A stretch of DNA of 64,000 nt, from contig NZ_JARTWB010000002.1 in NCBI RefSeq assembly GCF_031450785.1, forward strand, positions 1,860,001 through 1,924,000. The letters run 5' to 3'. Source of the stretch: Caballeronia sp. LZ062. GTDB lineage: Bacteria > Pseudomonadota > Gammaproteobacteria > Burkholderiales > Burkholderiaceae. The position numbers and the translations under genes were made by a program. Positions 1 through 10,145 of the stretch are shown piece after piece (within the stretch, counting starts at the first letter, position 1; each line of letters opens with the position of its first letter). Below the pieces are notes generated by a model, which worked only from the letters and a program-made list of their open reading frames with translations, did not search any database and had not been told where the DNA came from.

Positions 1-1270
1 CTTCAAGAATCTGGCGGATCGTATCGGCGTGAATTTCGACGCTTGGGTGAAGCCCGGCTCGAAGGCCGAGCAGTATCACTTCATCGGCAAGGACATTCTG
101 TATTTCCACACGCTGTTCTGGCCCGCGATGCTTCAGTTCTCCGGCCATCGCACGCCCACGAACGTGTTCGCGCACGGCTTTCTGACCGTGGATGGCGCGA
201 AGATGTCGAAGTCGCGCGGCACGTTCATCACCGCGCAAAGCGTGATCGACACGGGCATCAATCCGGAGTGGCTGCGCTATTACTTCGCGGCGAAGCTCAA
301 CAGCACGATGGAAGACATCGACCTGAACCTCGACGACTTCCAGGCGCGCGTGAACAGCGATCTGGTCGGCAAGTACGTGAACATCGCGAGCCGCGCGGCG
401 GGTTTTCTCATCAAGCGCTTCGACGGCCGCGTGCAGGACAGCGCGATGCAGCATCCGCTCATTGCACAACTGCGCGGCGCGATTCCGCAGATCGCGGCGT
501 TCTACGAGTCCCGCGAATACGGCCGCGCGCTGCGCACGACGATGGAACTCGCCGACGCCGTGAACGCCTACGTGGACACCGCGAAGCCGTGGGAACAGGC
601 GAAAGACCCGGCGAACGCCGTCGCGCTGCATGAGACGTGCAGCGTGAGCCTTGAAGCGTTCCGGCTGCTTTCGCTGGCGCTGAAGCCCGTACTGCCGAAG
701 CTCGTCGAATCCGTGGAGGCGTTTCTCGGCGTCGCGCCGCTCACGTGGGCTGATGCCGAGCGCCCGCTCTCGTCCGCGAACGCGATCAACGCGTACAAGC
801 ATCTGACCACGCGCGTCGATCCGAAGCAGATTGAGGCGCTGCTCGCCGCGAATCGCGAATCGCTGCAACCGGCCGCGCCGGAAGCGGCGACCGCAGCCGC
901 GAAGAAGGAAACCAAGCAAGAAGAGTCGGGCTCCATTTCCATCGACGACTTCGCGAAGGTCGATTTGCGCATCGCGAAGATCGTCGATTGCAAGGCAGTC
1001 GAAGGCTCGGACAAGCTGCTGCAACTGACGCTCGATATCGGCGAGGACAAGACGCGCAACGTGTTCTCCGGCATCAAGTCGGCGTATCAGCCGCAGGATC
1101 TCATCGGCAAGCTGACGGTGATGGTCGCCAATCTCGCGCCGCGCAAGATGAAATTCGGCATGTCGGAAGGCATGGTGCTCGCCGCTTCCGCGACCGACGA
1201 GAAGGCGGAGCCGGGGCTTTACATTCTGGAGCCGCATAGCGGAGCGAAGCCGGGTATGCGGGTGAAGTAA
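1..1270 (+). CDS. metG: Methionyl-tRNA synthetase, C-terminal part (5' end outside window)
   Basis: This enzyme charges tRNA-Met with methionine in the cytoplasm. The reading frame is open from base 2, so the N-terminal half of the catalytic domain lies upstream of the window. The visible part contains the KMSKS signature ([12 protein letters not shown], about bases 188-223), the helical anticodon-binding region, an Ala/Lys-rich linker (about 860-930), and a C-terminal tRNA-binding (EMAP/Trbp111-like) domain from about base 940, with [20 protein letters not shown] and the [15 protein letters not shown] segment. That appended domain marks the long, dimeric form of MetG. The gene ends just before a strong bidirectional terminator and is convergent with tamB. 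Confidence 0.97.
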   Translation, partial: FKNLADRIGVNFDAWVKPGSKAEQYHFIGKDILYFHTLFWPAMLQFSGHRTPTNVFAHGFLTVDGAKMSKSRGTFITAQSVIDTGINPEWLRYYFAAKLNSTMEDIDLNLDDFQARVNSDLVGKYVNIASRAAGFLIKRFDGRVQDSAMQHPLIAQLRGAIPQIAAFYESREYGRALRTTMELADAVNAYVDTAKPWEQAKDPANAVALHETCSVSLEAFRLLSLALKPVLPKLVESVEAFLGVAPLTWADAERPLSSANAINAYKHLTTRVDPKQIEALLAANRESLQPAAPEAATAAAKKETKQEESGSISIDDFAKVDLRIAKIVDCKAVEGSDKLLQLTLDIGEDKTRNVFSGIKSAYQPQDLIGKLTVMVANLAPRKMKFGMSEGMVLAASATDEKAEPGLYILEPHSGAKPGMRVK

Positions 1271-1292
1271 CGCGCGGCGGCAGACAATACGC

Positions 1293-1320
1293 AAAGGGCA
1301 CGCAAAACTGCGTGCCCTTT
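1293..1320. terminator. Bidirectional intrinsic terminator between metG and tamB
   Basis: A perfect 12-bp stem (1293-1304 pairs with 1309-1320) with a 4-base loop has A residues at its left foot and T residues at its right foot, so it can terminate transcription from both sides. It sits 22 bases after the metG stop and 22 bases before the tamB stop. Confidence 0.9.
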
Positions 1321-1342
1321 TGCTTTCAGCGCGAGGCGCCGA

Positions 1343-4300
1343 TCAATCCGATTCCACCGCCGTCGCCGATGCCCCGAACGGCGCCGACACGCCCGACGCG
1401 CCCGATGCCGCCGAAGGCTGGTCCGCCGAGGCCGTCGACGCGGATGTAGCCGACGAAAACAGCCGCATCCACGAATTGAACCGCCGCGTGTACGACAGGT
1501 CGACGCCCTGATACGTGCCGCCGTACGCCGTCACCGACCAGAATCGCGACAGGCTCAGCGTCGCTTTGATCGCGTTGGCCGCCGACTGAAGCCCCTGCTC
1601 GTAGCCGATCACGAGCCGCTCGTTGATCGCCTTCGAAATGAGCACGACCTGCTGATCCGTCAGGCCGACTTCGCTCGATCCGATGGAAAACTCATCGAGC
1701 CCGAAAGTCTGCGCAATGCGCTTGCCGCTCGACCCGCCGATCAGCGCGAGCGCGCTCGTCATCGCGCTCTGCTGACCGACATTGTTGCCCTGATCGGTGC
1801 CGTGGCCGAACAGCAACCACGAGAGCTTCTCGTTGTCGGGCACGTTTGGCTCCGAAATGAGCTTCGCCACCGGCGACTGCACCGTGCCCGTCACCTGTAC
1901 GCCCGCCTCGATTTCCTGATTGCGGCGCATCGCCAGAATATTGATGCCGGGATTCGTCACTGGGCCGTTGAACGTGAAGAAGCCGTTCTCGATGTTCAGC
2001 TTGCGGCCGAACGCCGTGTACGTCGATCCGGGCGTCACGCGCACGTTGCCAACCGCGCGCAACGGCTGATTCGGCGCGCTCGTCGCGGTAATCGTGCCGG
2101 CAAGCCCGAGATCCGCGCCCGCGCCCTTGAAGCGGAACCGCTGCCCGAGATCGATATCGATGTTGGCGCGCGGCGTGAACGGCCCGACCGGCTTTTCCGT
2201 CGCGGCTTCGAACGACTTCGTGTTCTCGCCCTTCACCGTGCCGTCCGGACGCATGACCACGACATCGTCGCCGAGTGCGGGCGCCGAGCTTTCGGGCAGG
2301 TCGAAGAGTCCGTGATCGACGACGAACTTGCCGTTAATCGCCATGCCGCCTTCCCGCCCCGCATTCGCAATGCTCGCGCTTCCCGAGAGCATCAGTTGAC
2401 GGTCCGGCGAGGCGAAGAGTTCGAGCTTGTCCGCGATGATGCTCGCCGTCAGATCCGGCGCTTCTTGATCGAGCCGCACCTTGCCCGTCGCCCGCAACGT
2501 GCCGCTCGCGCCGTGGAACTCGACCTGGCGGAAGTCGACGAGATTCTCCGACAGCGCAATCCGGATGATGCCGTCCTTCAATTGCACGCCCTGATCGACG
2601 ACCGTCGCCGACACGTTGTCGCCCGTCAGCGAACCGGACACGGTCGGCTTCGCGACGATGCCCGCGATCGTCAGTTTCAGCGCGATCCTGCCGCCGAGCA
2701 GATAATTCGCGCCGAGCAGCCCACCGGTCGTGCGCAGTTCGGGGATAGTCGCGTCGATGGCGCCGGTGAGCGGCGCTTCGTCGGCGATGGTGAGCACGCC
2801 GTCGCGGGTGACGAGCGTCGTGTGCACATTGGCGTCGATCACGCCGATGCGGCTCGCCTGCGCATGCAGCGTCGCGTTCAGGCGATTGCCGCCGCTGAAA
2901 TTCGCACGCGCGACGATATCGGAAATGCCGAGCGCGGCGACGCCCCGCGTGCCGTCGATAGACACGTCCCCGGCGCGCCGTTTGATCTGCGCGTAGCCGG
3001 TCGCGGTCGAGCCGAGCGAGAAGTTCCAGTCGCCGTCGAATACGAGGTCCGTGCGCAGCGACGACTCTTCGCCCGTCATCTCGCGCCGCACTTCCATCAA
3101 ACGCGGCACGGAGAGATTCGTGAGCGTGCCGGCTGATTGCATGCGGCCGTTCTCCAGCGCGAACGACTTGAGGTTGAGCACCGCGCCCTCGGCGACCAGC
3201 CGCGTCGCCCCGAGCACGATGCGCTTCGGCCCGTAACTCACCGAGAGCGGCGCTTCCAGATTCACCGAGGGCGTGCCCTTGTTCGACAGCTTCGTGATGG
3301 TGCCGTCCCAGTGCGGGCCGTCGGCGGCGTCGGTGAACTTGCCGTTCGCGCCGAGCGCCAGATTCACCGCCTGCCCCTGCACCTTGCCCGTCGCGGTGAC
3401 GGCGAGCGTGTGCTGCATGCGGGTGCCGTTGAGATTGGCGTCGAGCGTGGCGACTTCGATGCCCGTCGTGCTCGCGTCGCGCGCCTTTAGCGTGAAGACG
3501 AGCGCGCCGTTGGCGCCGTCGCGGATATCGGCGCGCCCTTCGGCATGGCCGAGCCGGTTCGCGCCGAACACGACGCCATCTGCCTGATAGTTCGCCGCGA
3601 CGTTCGGGTGCGCGAGCGAGCCGGTCAGATCGCCATCCGCCTTCACCGTACCCGCGATGCCGAAGCCGAGCCGCTCCAGTTGCGGCGCGTTCACGCGAAA
3701 GCGCAACCGGTCGCCCGGCGCGCCGAAGCTGCCGTTCAGATCGACATCGTTGCCCGCAACCGAAAGCTGGGCCGCGCTCGGCAGAATGCGCATACCCGCC
3801 ACCTGCACGGTGCCTGCGCCGGTGAGCGGCAAGTTGTCGTAGGTGCTGTCGTTCAGCTTGAAGGTGGCTTTCGCGGTGAGCGTCGGGGCGAGCATCCCGG
3901 TCGCCGCGAGCGTGCCGTTCACGCGGGCTTCGACCACACGCTGCGCCGGCGCTTTCTTCGCCGCGGGCTTCGGCTGGATCAGTTGCTGCGTCAGCAGAAG
4001 CGGATTGAAGTCGATGAACTTCGCTTTGACGTCGTAGCTCGAATTCGCGTCTTTCTTTAGCGCGCCGCTCGCCTCCACGCGGCCTTTCCCGACGATCAGC
4101 TTCACGTCGTCGAGCGAGGTCGCTTTCGGATCGAGTTTCACCTTCGCTTGCGCGCGGATGGCGGCGCGCGGATCGTTCAGATCGGCGGTGACGGTTTGCG
4201 TATCGCCCGCCAGCACGACGCGCACGGGTCCCGCAAAGTCGGTCGGCCGCACGCTCGGCTCGATTGCGTTGAGGTCGAGCTTCGCCACGTTCAGGTCGAA

Positions 4301-5479
4301 CTGTCCCTTGCCGTCCGACAGCGCGCCGCCGCCCGTGATCGTGGCGTTCTTCAGAAGCCGCACGTTCAGATCCGCGATGCGCTGCGCCGACGCGTCGAGC
4401 CGCACGTCGGCGCGGGCGTCGATGAGCGGCAGCAGCTTCTTGTCGATGGAACCGGGCTTCGCATTGACGATGGACACCGGCCCGCTCACCACGAAGATCT
4501 TCGCGTCCGGCTCCGGCTTCAGTTCGGCGCGCACGGCGAGATCGGCGGCGGGCGCGCCCGCGCTAAACGCCTGCGGATTGATGTGATCGGCGGTGACGAT
4601 GGCGAGCTTGAGCGGCACGTCGGCGAACGGCGTCGCTTCGACGTGCGCCTGGCCGGCGAGCTTCAGACCGCTCGCCTTCACGTCGGCGACGAGGTCTTCG
4701 AGCGAACCGGAAAGGCGCGCGCCGACCTGCACCGTCTCGCCGCTGACCTTGCCCGCGTAGGTCGCGTCGCCCGTGAGCGGGAACGGACGCGCGCCGCCGT
4801 CGAGCTTCGCGGCCGCCGTCACCGAGCCGAACGGCGTTTCCAGCCGCTGCACCGTTGCTTCGTGATGCTGGCCGTCGCTGCGCCCGTTGAAGAGCAGGCG
4901 CGAGAATTCGGTTGTCGTCGTCGCCTGATGCAGCCGCAATTTTTCGACGCTCAGGTCGCGGATCGCGAGCTGGATCGGCAGGCGAAGGTCCTTCGGCAGT
5001 TCCGTCTTCTTGCTCGGCTCGTTCGACGGCGCGATGCGCGCGTCGATGGTGCCGACATGCAGATAGTCGATGGTGAAGCGCAGCGGATCGCGCGTGAGCG
5101 ACCAGCGGCCCGAGACGCTGTCGACGGCGATGTCTGTGCCCTTGCCGTCCAGGCTCTTCCAGTGGACATCGCGCAGTTGCAGGCCCGTGGCGACCGCGCC
5201 GCCGTCCAGCTTGCCGGTGAGCCGGCCGCCGAGAAGCGACGTCGCCGCCTGCCACAGATAACGCGTGCCGGGCTCGGTCGTGAGCGCGAGGAAGACCGTG
5301 CCGAGCGCCAGCACGACGATGATCAGCGCGACCAGCACCAACGCCGCGAGCCAGCGCAGCAAGCGCCGTCCGCCGCTGCGGCGCGGCGGCGTGTTCGGCG
5401 CTTGCCCGTTGCCATTGCCGTTGCCGCCTGCTTGCGTGTCGGGTTCCGTCATGCGTTCGTTGTCGGGGAGATCGCTCAT
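1343..5479 (-). CDS. tamB: Translocation and assembly module subunit TamB (DUF490)
   Basis: TamB is an inner-membrane-anchored, periplasm-spanning protein that works with TamA in outer-membrane protein assembly and, in other bacteria, in phospholipid transport to the outer membrane. The 1,378-residue product has a short Gly/Asn-rich cytoplasmic start, one membrane anchor at about residues 40-67, and then a very long beta-rich region of repeating short strands typical of AsmA/TamB proteins. The last roughly 350 residues are the conserved DUF490 domain, including GNVRVTPGSTYTAFG and the PGINILAMR segment. The start codon lies 7 bases after the tamA stop, so the two genes form one minus-strand operon. 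Length is typical of the family. Confidence 0.95.
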   Translation of the reverse strand: MSDLPDNERMTEPDTQAGGNGNGNGQAPNTPPRRSGGRRLLRWLAALVLVALIIVVLALGTVFLALTTEPGTRYLWQAATSLLGGRLTGKLDGGAVATGLQLRDVHWKSLDGKGTDIAVDSVSGRWSLTRDPLRFTIDYLHVGTIDARIAPSNEPSKKTELPKDLRLPIQLAIRDLSVEKLRLHQATTTTEFSRLLFNGRSDGQHHEATVQRLETPFGSVTAAAKLDGGARPFPLTGDATYAGKVSGETVQVGARLSGSLEDLVADVKASGLKLAGQAHVEATPFADVPLKLAIVTADHINPQAFSAGAPAADLAVRAELKPEPDAKIFVVSGPVSIVNAKPGSIDKKLLPLIDARADVRLDASAQRIADLNVRLLKNATITGGGALSDGKGQFDLNVAKLDLNAIEPSVRPTDFAGPVRVVLAGDTQTVTADLNDPRAAIRAQAKVKLDPKATSLDDVKLIVGKGRVEASGALKKDANSSYDVKAKFIDFNPLLLTQQLIQPKPAAKKAPAQRVVEARVNGTLAATGMLAPTLTAKATFKLNDSTYDNLPLTGAGTVQVAGMRILPSAAQLSVAGNDVDLNGSFGAPGDRLRFRVNAPQLERLGFGIAGTVKADGDLTGSLAHPNVAANYQADGVVFGANRLGHAEGRADIRDGANGALVFTLKARDASTTGIEVATLDANLNGTRMQHTLAVTATGKVQGQAVNLALGANGKFTDAADGPHWDGTITKLSNKGTPSVNLEAPLSVSYGPKRIVLGATRLVAEGAVLNLKSFALENGRMQSAGTLTNLSVPRLMEVRREMTGEESSLRTDLVFDGDWNFSLGSTATGYAQIKRRAGDVSIDGTRGVAALGISDIVARANFSGGNRLNATLHAQASRIGVIDANVHTTLVTRDGVLTIADEAPLTGAIDATIPELRTTGGLLGANYLLGGRIALKLTIAGIVAKPTVSGSLTGDNVSATVVDQGVQLKDGIIRIALSENLVDFRQVEFHGASGTLRATGKVRLDQEAPDLTASIIADKLELFASPDRQLMLSGSASIANAGREGGMAINGKFVVDHGLFDLPESSAPALGDDVVVMRPDGTVKGENTKSFEAATEKPVGPFTPRANIDIDLGQRFRFKGAGADLGLAGTITATSAPNQPLRAVGNVRVTPGSTYTAFGRKLNIENGFFTFNGPVTNPGINILAMRRNQEIEAGVQVTGTVQSPVAKLISEPNVPDNEKLSWLLFGHGTDQGNNVGQQSAMTSALALIGGSSGKRIAQTFGLDEFSIGSSEVGLTDQQVVLISKAINERLVIGYEQGLQSAANAIKATLSLSRFWSVTAYGGTYQGVDLSYTRRFNSWMRLFSSATSASTASADQPSAASGASGVSAPFGASATAVESD

Positions 5480-5486
5480 GACATCC

Positions 5487-7334
5487 TCAGAACGCGATGC
5501 CGAGCGTCAGATACGGCTTGATGCTCTTGTTCTTCAGGCCGTATGCGACGTCCACGTTGACCGGCCCCACCGGGCTGCGCCAGCGCGCGCCGACGCCCAC
5601 GCCCGGCTGGAACACGCGCTCGCTCCACGTATCGGTCGCCGTGCCGATGTCGAAGAACACCGCGCCGCCCCAGTCGTGCGTGAACCAGTGCTGATACTCG
5701 CTGCTTCCCGTCACCATGTACTTGGTCGGCAACACCGAACCGGCGACATTGTGGCCGATGCCCAGATAGCTATACCCGCGCACCGAATTCGCGCCCCCCG
5801 CGCGGAACAGAAGCGACGCGGGCACGCCGCTCGACGGCCCGCTCGTGAACACGCCGCCGAACTCGGCGCGGAACACGAAAAGATCGCTCTTGCCGAGCGG
5901 CAGGTACTGCTGCGCGTTCGCGTAGAGGCGCGCGAAGGTCTGATCCGTCATCACATTCTTGACCGCAAAGCCCGCTTCCGCCCGGATCACGTTGCCGCGG
6001 CGCGGGAACAAAGGATCGTCGACATCGCGGCGCACCCACGTCCACGCGGGCACGAGCGCGCGCGCCGTCGACGGGTTCGGCTCGTTCTGCGTGAGACGGT
6101 CGTCGTAGAACGTCAGCGAATACGTGGTGTCGATGTTCTGCGTCGAGCGCGAACGCTGCACGCCGACGCGCGAGCTGTAGATCTTCGTGTCGGAGACGTC
6201 CGTGATCGTGTACGAGCCGAACACCGCGTTGACCCAGCCGCGCGAATCCGGCGGCATGGCGAGCTGCACCCGGCCATACTGCTGCGTCTGGTCGAGCCGG
6301 CCGGAAATGGTGAACGGATACGCCGCGCCGAACGTGTTCAGATAGCTGTAGGCGCCCTGAATGTGAAAGCCCGTGTCCGTCGCATAGCCGACGCCGTAGC
6401 GCACGCTGTTGTACGGATACTCGCTCACCTTGATATGCAGCGGCGTCTCGATGGGCTTCGTGACGTCGTTGCTCGCGTCGATGGCAACGCTCGCGTAATA
6501 CGGCGTGTTCTGGACCTGCCGCTGCAATTCGTTGACGCGGGCGATGTCGTAGATTTCGCCTTCGTGAATCGGATTCACGTTCTCGATGATCTTCTGCGGA
6601 TAACGCTTCGTGCCGCTGATGTCGAGCTTGCCGAAGGTGAAGGTCGGGCCGCTGTCGAACGTGACCGAGAGATCGGCCATCTGCGTGCGCGGATTGATGC
6701 GCGCCTGCGAGCGCACTATGCGCGCGCCGAGATAGCGGCGCGATTGCAGCGCGCGCAACGCCGCGCTCTTCGCGTCGTCCCAGGCGTGTTGCGAAAAGGC
6801 GTCGCCTTCGTTGATCGAAAACGCGAAACGCGCGGCGTTTTCCTGCGTGCGATCTTCCGTGGCCACCGCGCCCGTGAAGTTGAGCTGCACCGAGGCAACC
6901 TTCGTCTGCGGACCGGGATCGACGCTGACTTTCACCGAACGCTTCTCGCCCGCGCTGTTGACGTCCGTGCGCACGACGGGCGTGAAATACCCTTCGGTCG
7001 CGACGAGATCGCGCACGTCTTTCGGTGTGGCCGTGACGAGAAACTGGAACTGGTCGTCGCTGACGTCGTCGCGCTTGGCGAAACGCGCGAGATCGAGGTG
7101 ATCCTTCAGCAGCTTCCTGATGCTGCGCGGCGCGTCGATGTCCACGTCGTATTTCGCGAAAGCGGGCGTCGCGGCGGCCAGCGATAAAAATGCCGCGACT
7201 GCCGCCGATGCGAAACGGGACCCCGCGACGGCAGCCCGCCGGTTGCGGCCGGGAGGCGCAAACGGTTCCGCTGTGCGCGATCTTGCGGCCAGGCCGCGCA
7301 GCGCGCGCAGCGAATCAGACAAACGCCCCGCCAA
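5487..7334 (-). CDS. tamA: Autotransporter assembly complex protein TamA (Omp85 family)
   Basis: TamA is an outer-membrane Omp85 protein: periplasmic POTRA domains followed by a 16-strand beta-barrel that partners TamB. After the signal peptide (hydrophobic core FASAAVAAFLSL, cleavage predicted after ATPAFA) come POTRA-like segments, then a barrel with the surface-antigen motif RAGGANSVRGYSYLGIG and a C-terminal strand ending in Phe (YLTLGIAF). The start is not obvious: the frame stays open to 7439 and no ATG exists before the signal peptide. I chose a TTG at 7334 because a perfect GGAGGT lies 5 bases upstream of it (7340-7345 in window coordinates). This gives 615 residues with an unusually long, Arg-rich N terminus before the hydrophobic core. 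A start nearer the signal peptide, or GTG at 7439, is possible. Confidence 0.88.
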   Translation of the reverse strand: MAGRLSDSLRALRGLAARSRTAEPFAPPGRNRRAAVAGSRFASAAVAAFLSLAAATPAFAKYDVDIDAPRSIRKLLKDHLDLARFAKRDDVSDDQFQFLVTATPKDVRDLVATEGYFTPVVRTDVNSAGEKRSVKVSVDPGPQTKVASVQLNFTGAVATEDRTQENAARFAFSINEGDAFSQHAWDDAKSAALRALQSRRYLGARIVRSQARINPRTQMADLSVTFDSGPTFTFGKLDISGTKRYPQKIIENVNPIHEGEIYDIARVNELQRQVQNTPYYASVAIDASNDVTKPIETPLHIKVSEYPYNSVRYGVGYATDTGFHIQGAYSYLNTFGAAYPFTISGRLDQTQQYGRVQLAMPPDSRGWVNAVFGSYTITDVSDTKIYSSRVGVQRSRSTQNIDTTYSLTFYDDRLTQNEPNPSTARALVPAWTWVRRDVDDPLFPRRGNVIRAEAGFAVKNVMTDQTFARLYANAQQYLPLGKSDLFVFRAEFGGVFTSGPSSGVPASLLFRAGGANSVRGYSYLGIGHNVAGSVLPTKYMVTGSSEYQHWFTHDWGGAVFFDIGTATDTWSERVFQPGVGVGARWRSPVGPVNVDVAYGLKNKSIKPYLTLGIAF

Positions 7335-7708
7335 ACGTGACCTCCGGCATCGGGATGAGTGGAATCGAAAGGTGAAGCGGTCCAGCGAGTGCGGCTTTCG
7401 CGCCGGCTTCGCGCGGTTCGGCGCGTCGCCGCGCCGCACGGCGCAGGCGCTATTTCACCACATCGATGCGCCCGGGCACGTAAAAAAGCGCCTTGCGGCT
7501 TACGGCCGTGCGCCGTTGGACGGCGCGAGGCACCAGCGGGTTCCACACACGAGCCGCCGAACGGGCGGATAGGCGTGGACCGCGCCCTGGCTTGCGGTAA
7601 AATCGCCGACGCACGCGCGCGCCGCCAGCCTGGCCCGCAGCCTTCAGGCAATCGCCGACCGGCGCGCCGCCCTTCATCGAACCGAATCGACTCAACGGAA
7701 GCCGCATC
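7335..7708. promoter_or_regulatory. Divergent intergenic region between tamA and the DUF3460 gene
   Basis: No gene is recognised here. It holds the tamA Shine-Dalgarno sequence GGAGGT on the minus strand (7340-7345) and, on the plus strand, a candidate -10 box TAAAAT at 7598-7603 with a weak -35 GTGGAC 17 bases earlier (7575-7580). That would drive the DUF3460-scpA unit. The promoter call rests on motif appearance only. Confidence 0.35.
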
Positions 7709-7894
7709 ATGTATCAGTCGGACATCACCCAGTTCATCAATCAGCTGAAAGCGCAGAAACCCACGCTGGAAGACGAACAGCGCCGCGGCCGCGCGCTCTT
7801 GTGGGACAAGCAGCCCGTCGATCTGGACGAGCGCGCGCGTCAGCAAACCTCGCGCGTGAAGCAGACGCCCTACGTGTACTACCAGAACTTCTGA
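7709..7894 (+). CDS. DUF3460 family small protein
   Basis: A 61-residue soluble protein of unknown function, starting MYQSDITQFINQLK and ending with an aromatic PYVYYQNF tail. It is rich in charged residues, with no signal peptide or membrane segment. Small proteins of this type (DUF3460) are conserved immediately before scpA in Burkholderiaceae. Here the stop codon is separated from the chosen scpA start by only 2 bases, so the two are almost certainly co-transcribed and translationally coupled. A link to chromosome segregation is guessed from position only. Confidence 0.85.
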   Translation: MYQSDITQFINQLKAQKPTLEDEQRRGRALLWDKQPVDLDERARQQTSRVKQTPYVYYQNF

Positions 7895-7896
7895 AC

Positions 7897-8781
7897 GTGA
7901 GCGCCGGCCAGGAGCCGCAAGCAGCGCGGGAAGATGCACGCGAAAGCCGCGACGTGGCGCTCGCCGCGCCCGCGACCGATTCGACGCCCGACACGATCGA
8001 CGGCGTCGCGATCGCGCATCTGTACGGCGAGCCGCTCTGGAAGCTGCCGACGGATCTGTACATTCCGCCCGACGCGCTCGAAGTCTTTCTGGAAGCGTTC
8101 GAAGGCCCGCTGGACCTGCTGCTCTACCTGATCCGCAAGCAGAATTTCAACGTGCTCGACATTCCGATGGCGGATGTCACCGCGCAGTATCTCGGCTACG
8201 TGGACCAGATTCGCCAGTCGAATCTGGAACTGGCGTCGGAATATCTGCTGATGGCGGCCATGCTCATCGAGATCAAGTCGCGCATGTTGCTGCCGGTGAA
8301 GAAGGCCGACACCGGCGAGGACGCCGAAGACCCGCGCGCCGAACTCGTGCGGCGGCTGCTCGAATACGAGCAGATGAAGCTCGCGGCGCAGCGCATCGAC
8401 CAGTTGCCGCAACTCGGCCGCGACTTCCTGCGCGCGGAGGTGTATATCGAGCAGGCGTCGGTGCAACGCTTCCCGGACGTCGACATGAACGACCTGCGCG
8501 CCGCCTGGGCCGACGTCATCAAGCGCGCGAAGCTCGTGCAGCATCACAAGATTTCGCGCGAAGAGCTTTCGGTGCGCGAGCACATGAGCATCATCCTGCG
8601 CCGCCTGCAAAGCGCGCGCTTCATGGAGTTCACGGAGCTTTTCGATACGTCGCGCGGCGTGCCGGTGGTCGTGGTGAACTTCATCGCGATGCTGGAGCTG
8701 TCGCGCGAATCGCTGCTCGAAATCACGCAGGCCGAGCCGTATGCGCCCATCTACGTGCGGCTGGCGTACTCTCCTGCCTAA
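7897..8781 (+). CDS. scpA: Segregation and condensation protein A (ScpA)
   Basis: ScpA is the kleisin subunit that bridges the two SMC heads in the bacterial condensin complex and helps compact and segregate the nucleoid. The 294-residue product carries the N-terminal ScpA hallmark FEGPLDLLLYLIRKQNFN, followed by DIPMADVTAQYL and the helix LLMAAMLIEIKSRMLLP. A winged-helix-like C-terminal part follows. I chose the GTG at 7897 because it lies 2 bases after the upstream stop; the frame is open further upstream but there overlaps the DUF3460 gene. The first 55 or so residues are Ala/Asp-rich and not conserved. No scpB is seen in the window. Confidence 0.93.
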   Translation: MSAGQEPQAAREDARESRDVALAAPATDSTPDTIDGVAIAHLYGEPLWKLPTDLYIPPDALEVFLEAFEGPLDLLLYLIRKQNFNVLDIPMADVTAQYLGYVDQIRQSNLELASEYLLMAAMLIEIKSRMLLPVKKADTGEDAEDPRAELVRRLLEYEQMKLAAQRIDQLPQLGRDFLRAEVYIEQASVQRFPDVDMNDLRAAWADVIKRAKLVQHHKISREELSVREHMSIILRRLQSARFMEFTELFDTSRGVPVVVVNFIAMLELSRESLLEITQAEPYAPIYVRLAYSPA

Positions 8782-9687
<906 letters not shown>

Positions 9688-9701
9688 AGGAAGTCAGCAA
9701 C

Positions 9702-10088
9702 ATGCAACGCACCATGCTCAAATCGAAGATCCATCGCGCGACGGTCACGCACTGCGAGCTGCACTACGAAGGCTCGTGCGCCATCGACGAAGATCTGCTC
9801 GAAGCGGCGAATCTCCTGGAGAACGAGCAGATCGACATCTGGAACGTGAACAACGGCGAGCGCCTGACCACCTACGCGATCAAGGGTGAGCGCGGCAGCG
9901 GCATGATCTCGCTCAACGGGTCGGCGGCGCGGCGCGCGCAACTGGGCGATCTCGTCATCATCGCGGCATTCGCGCAGGTGGACGAAAAGGAGATCGCGGC
10001 GGGCTGGAAGCCGAATCTCGTGTTCGTCGATGAGAACAATCGCATCAAGGGCAGCCGCGATCACGTGCCGACGCAAAACTGGACGTAA
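9702..10088 (+). CDS. panD: Aspartate 1-decarboxylase proenzyme
   Basis: PanD decarboxylates L-aspartate to beta-alanine for PanC. It is made as a proenzyme and cleaves itself between Gly24 and Ser25 to form the pyruvoyl cofactor; the expected site is visible as HYEGSCAID with Gly24-Ser25 at the right positions. The 128-residue length and the conserved [17 protein letters not shown] and [12 protein letters not shown] segments are typical. The spacing to panC indicates one operon, and the gene ends before a strong hairpin terminator. Confidence 0.97.
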   Translation: MQRTMLKSKIHRATVTHCELHYEGSCAIDEDLLEAANLLENEQIDIWNVNNGERLTTYAIKGERGSGMISLNGSAARRAQLGDLVIIAAFAQVDEKEIAAGWKPNLVFVDENNRIKGSRDHVPTQNWT

Positions 10089-10111
10089 ATCGTCGGAGAT
10101 TTGCCCGCATG

Positions 10112-10143
10112 AAGCCGGCGCATCCGTCATGGAGCGCCGGCTT
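10112..10143. terminator. Bidirectional terminator between panD and the ParA-like gene
   Basis: A perfect 10-bp GC-rich stem (10112-10121 with 10134-10143) encloses a 12-base loop. A T-rich tract follows on the plus strand. It separates the convergent panD and parA-like genes and overlaps neither stop codon. Confidence 0.8.
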
Positions 10144-10145
10144 AT

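Noticed and set aside
4148..5521. A 457-codon open frame antisense to tamB
   Set aside because: It is a compositional shadow of tamB, and it also crosses the tamA-tamB junction.
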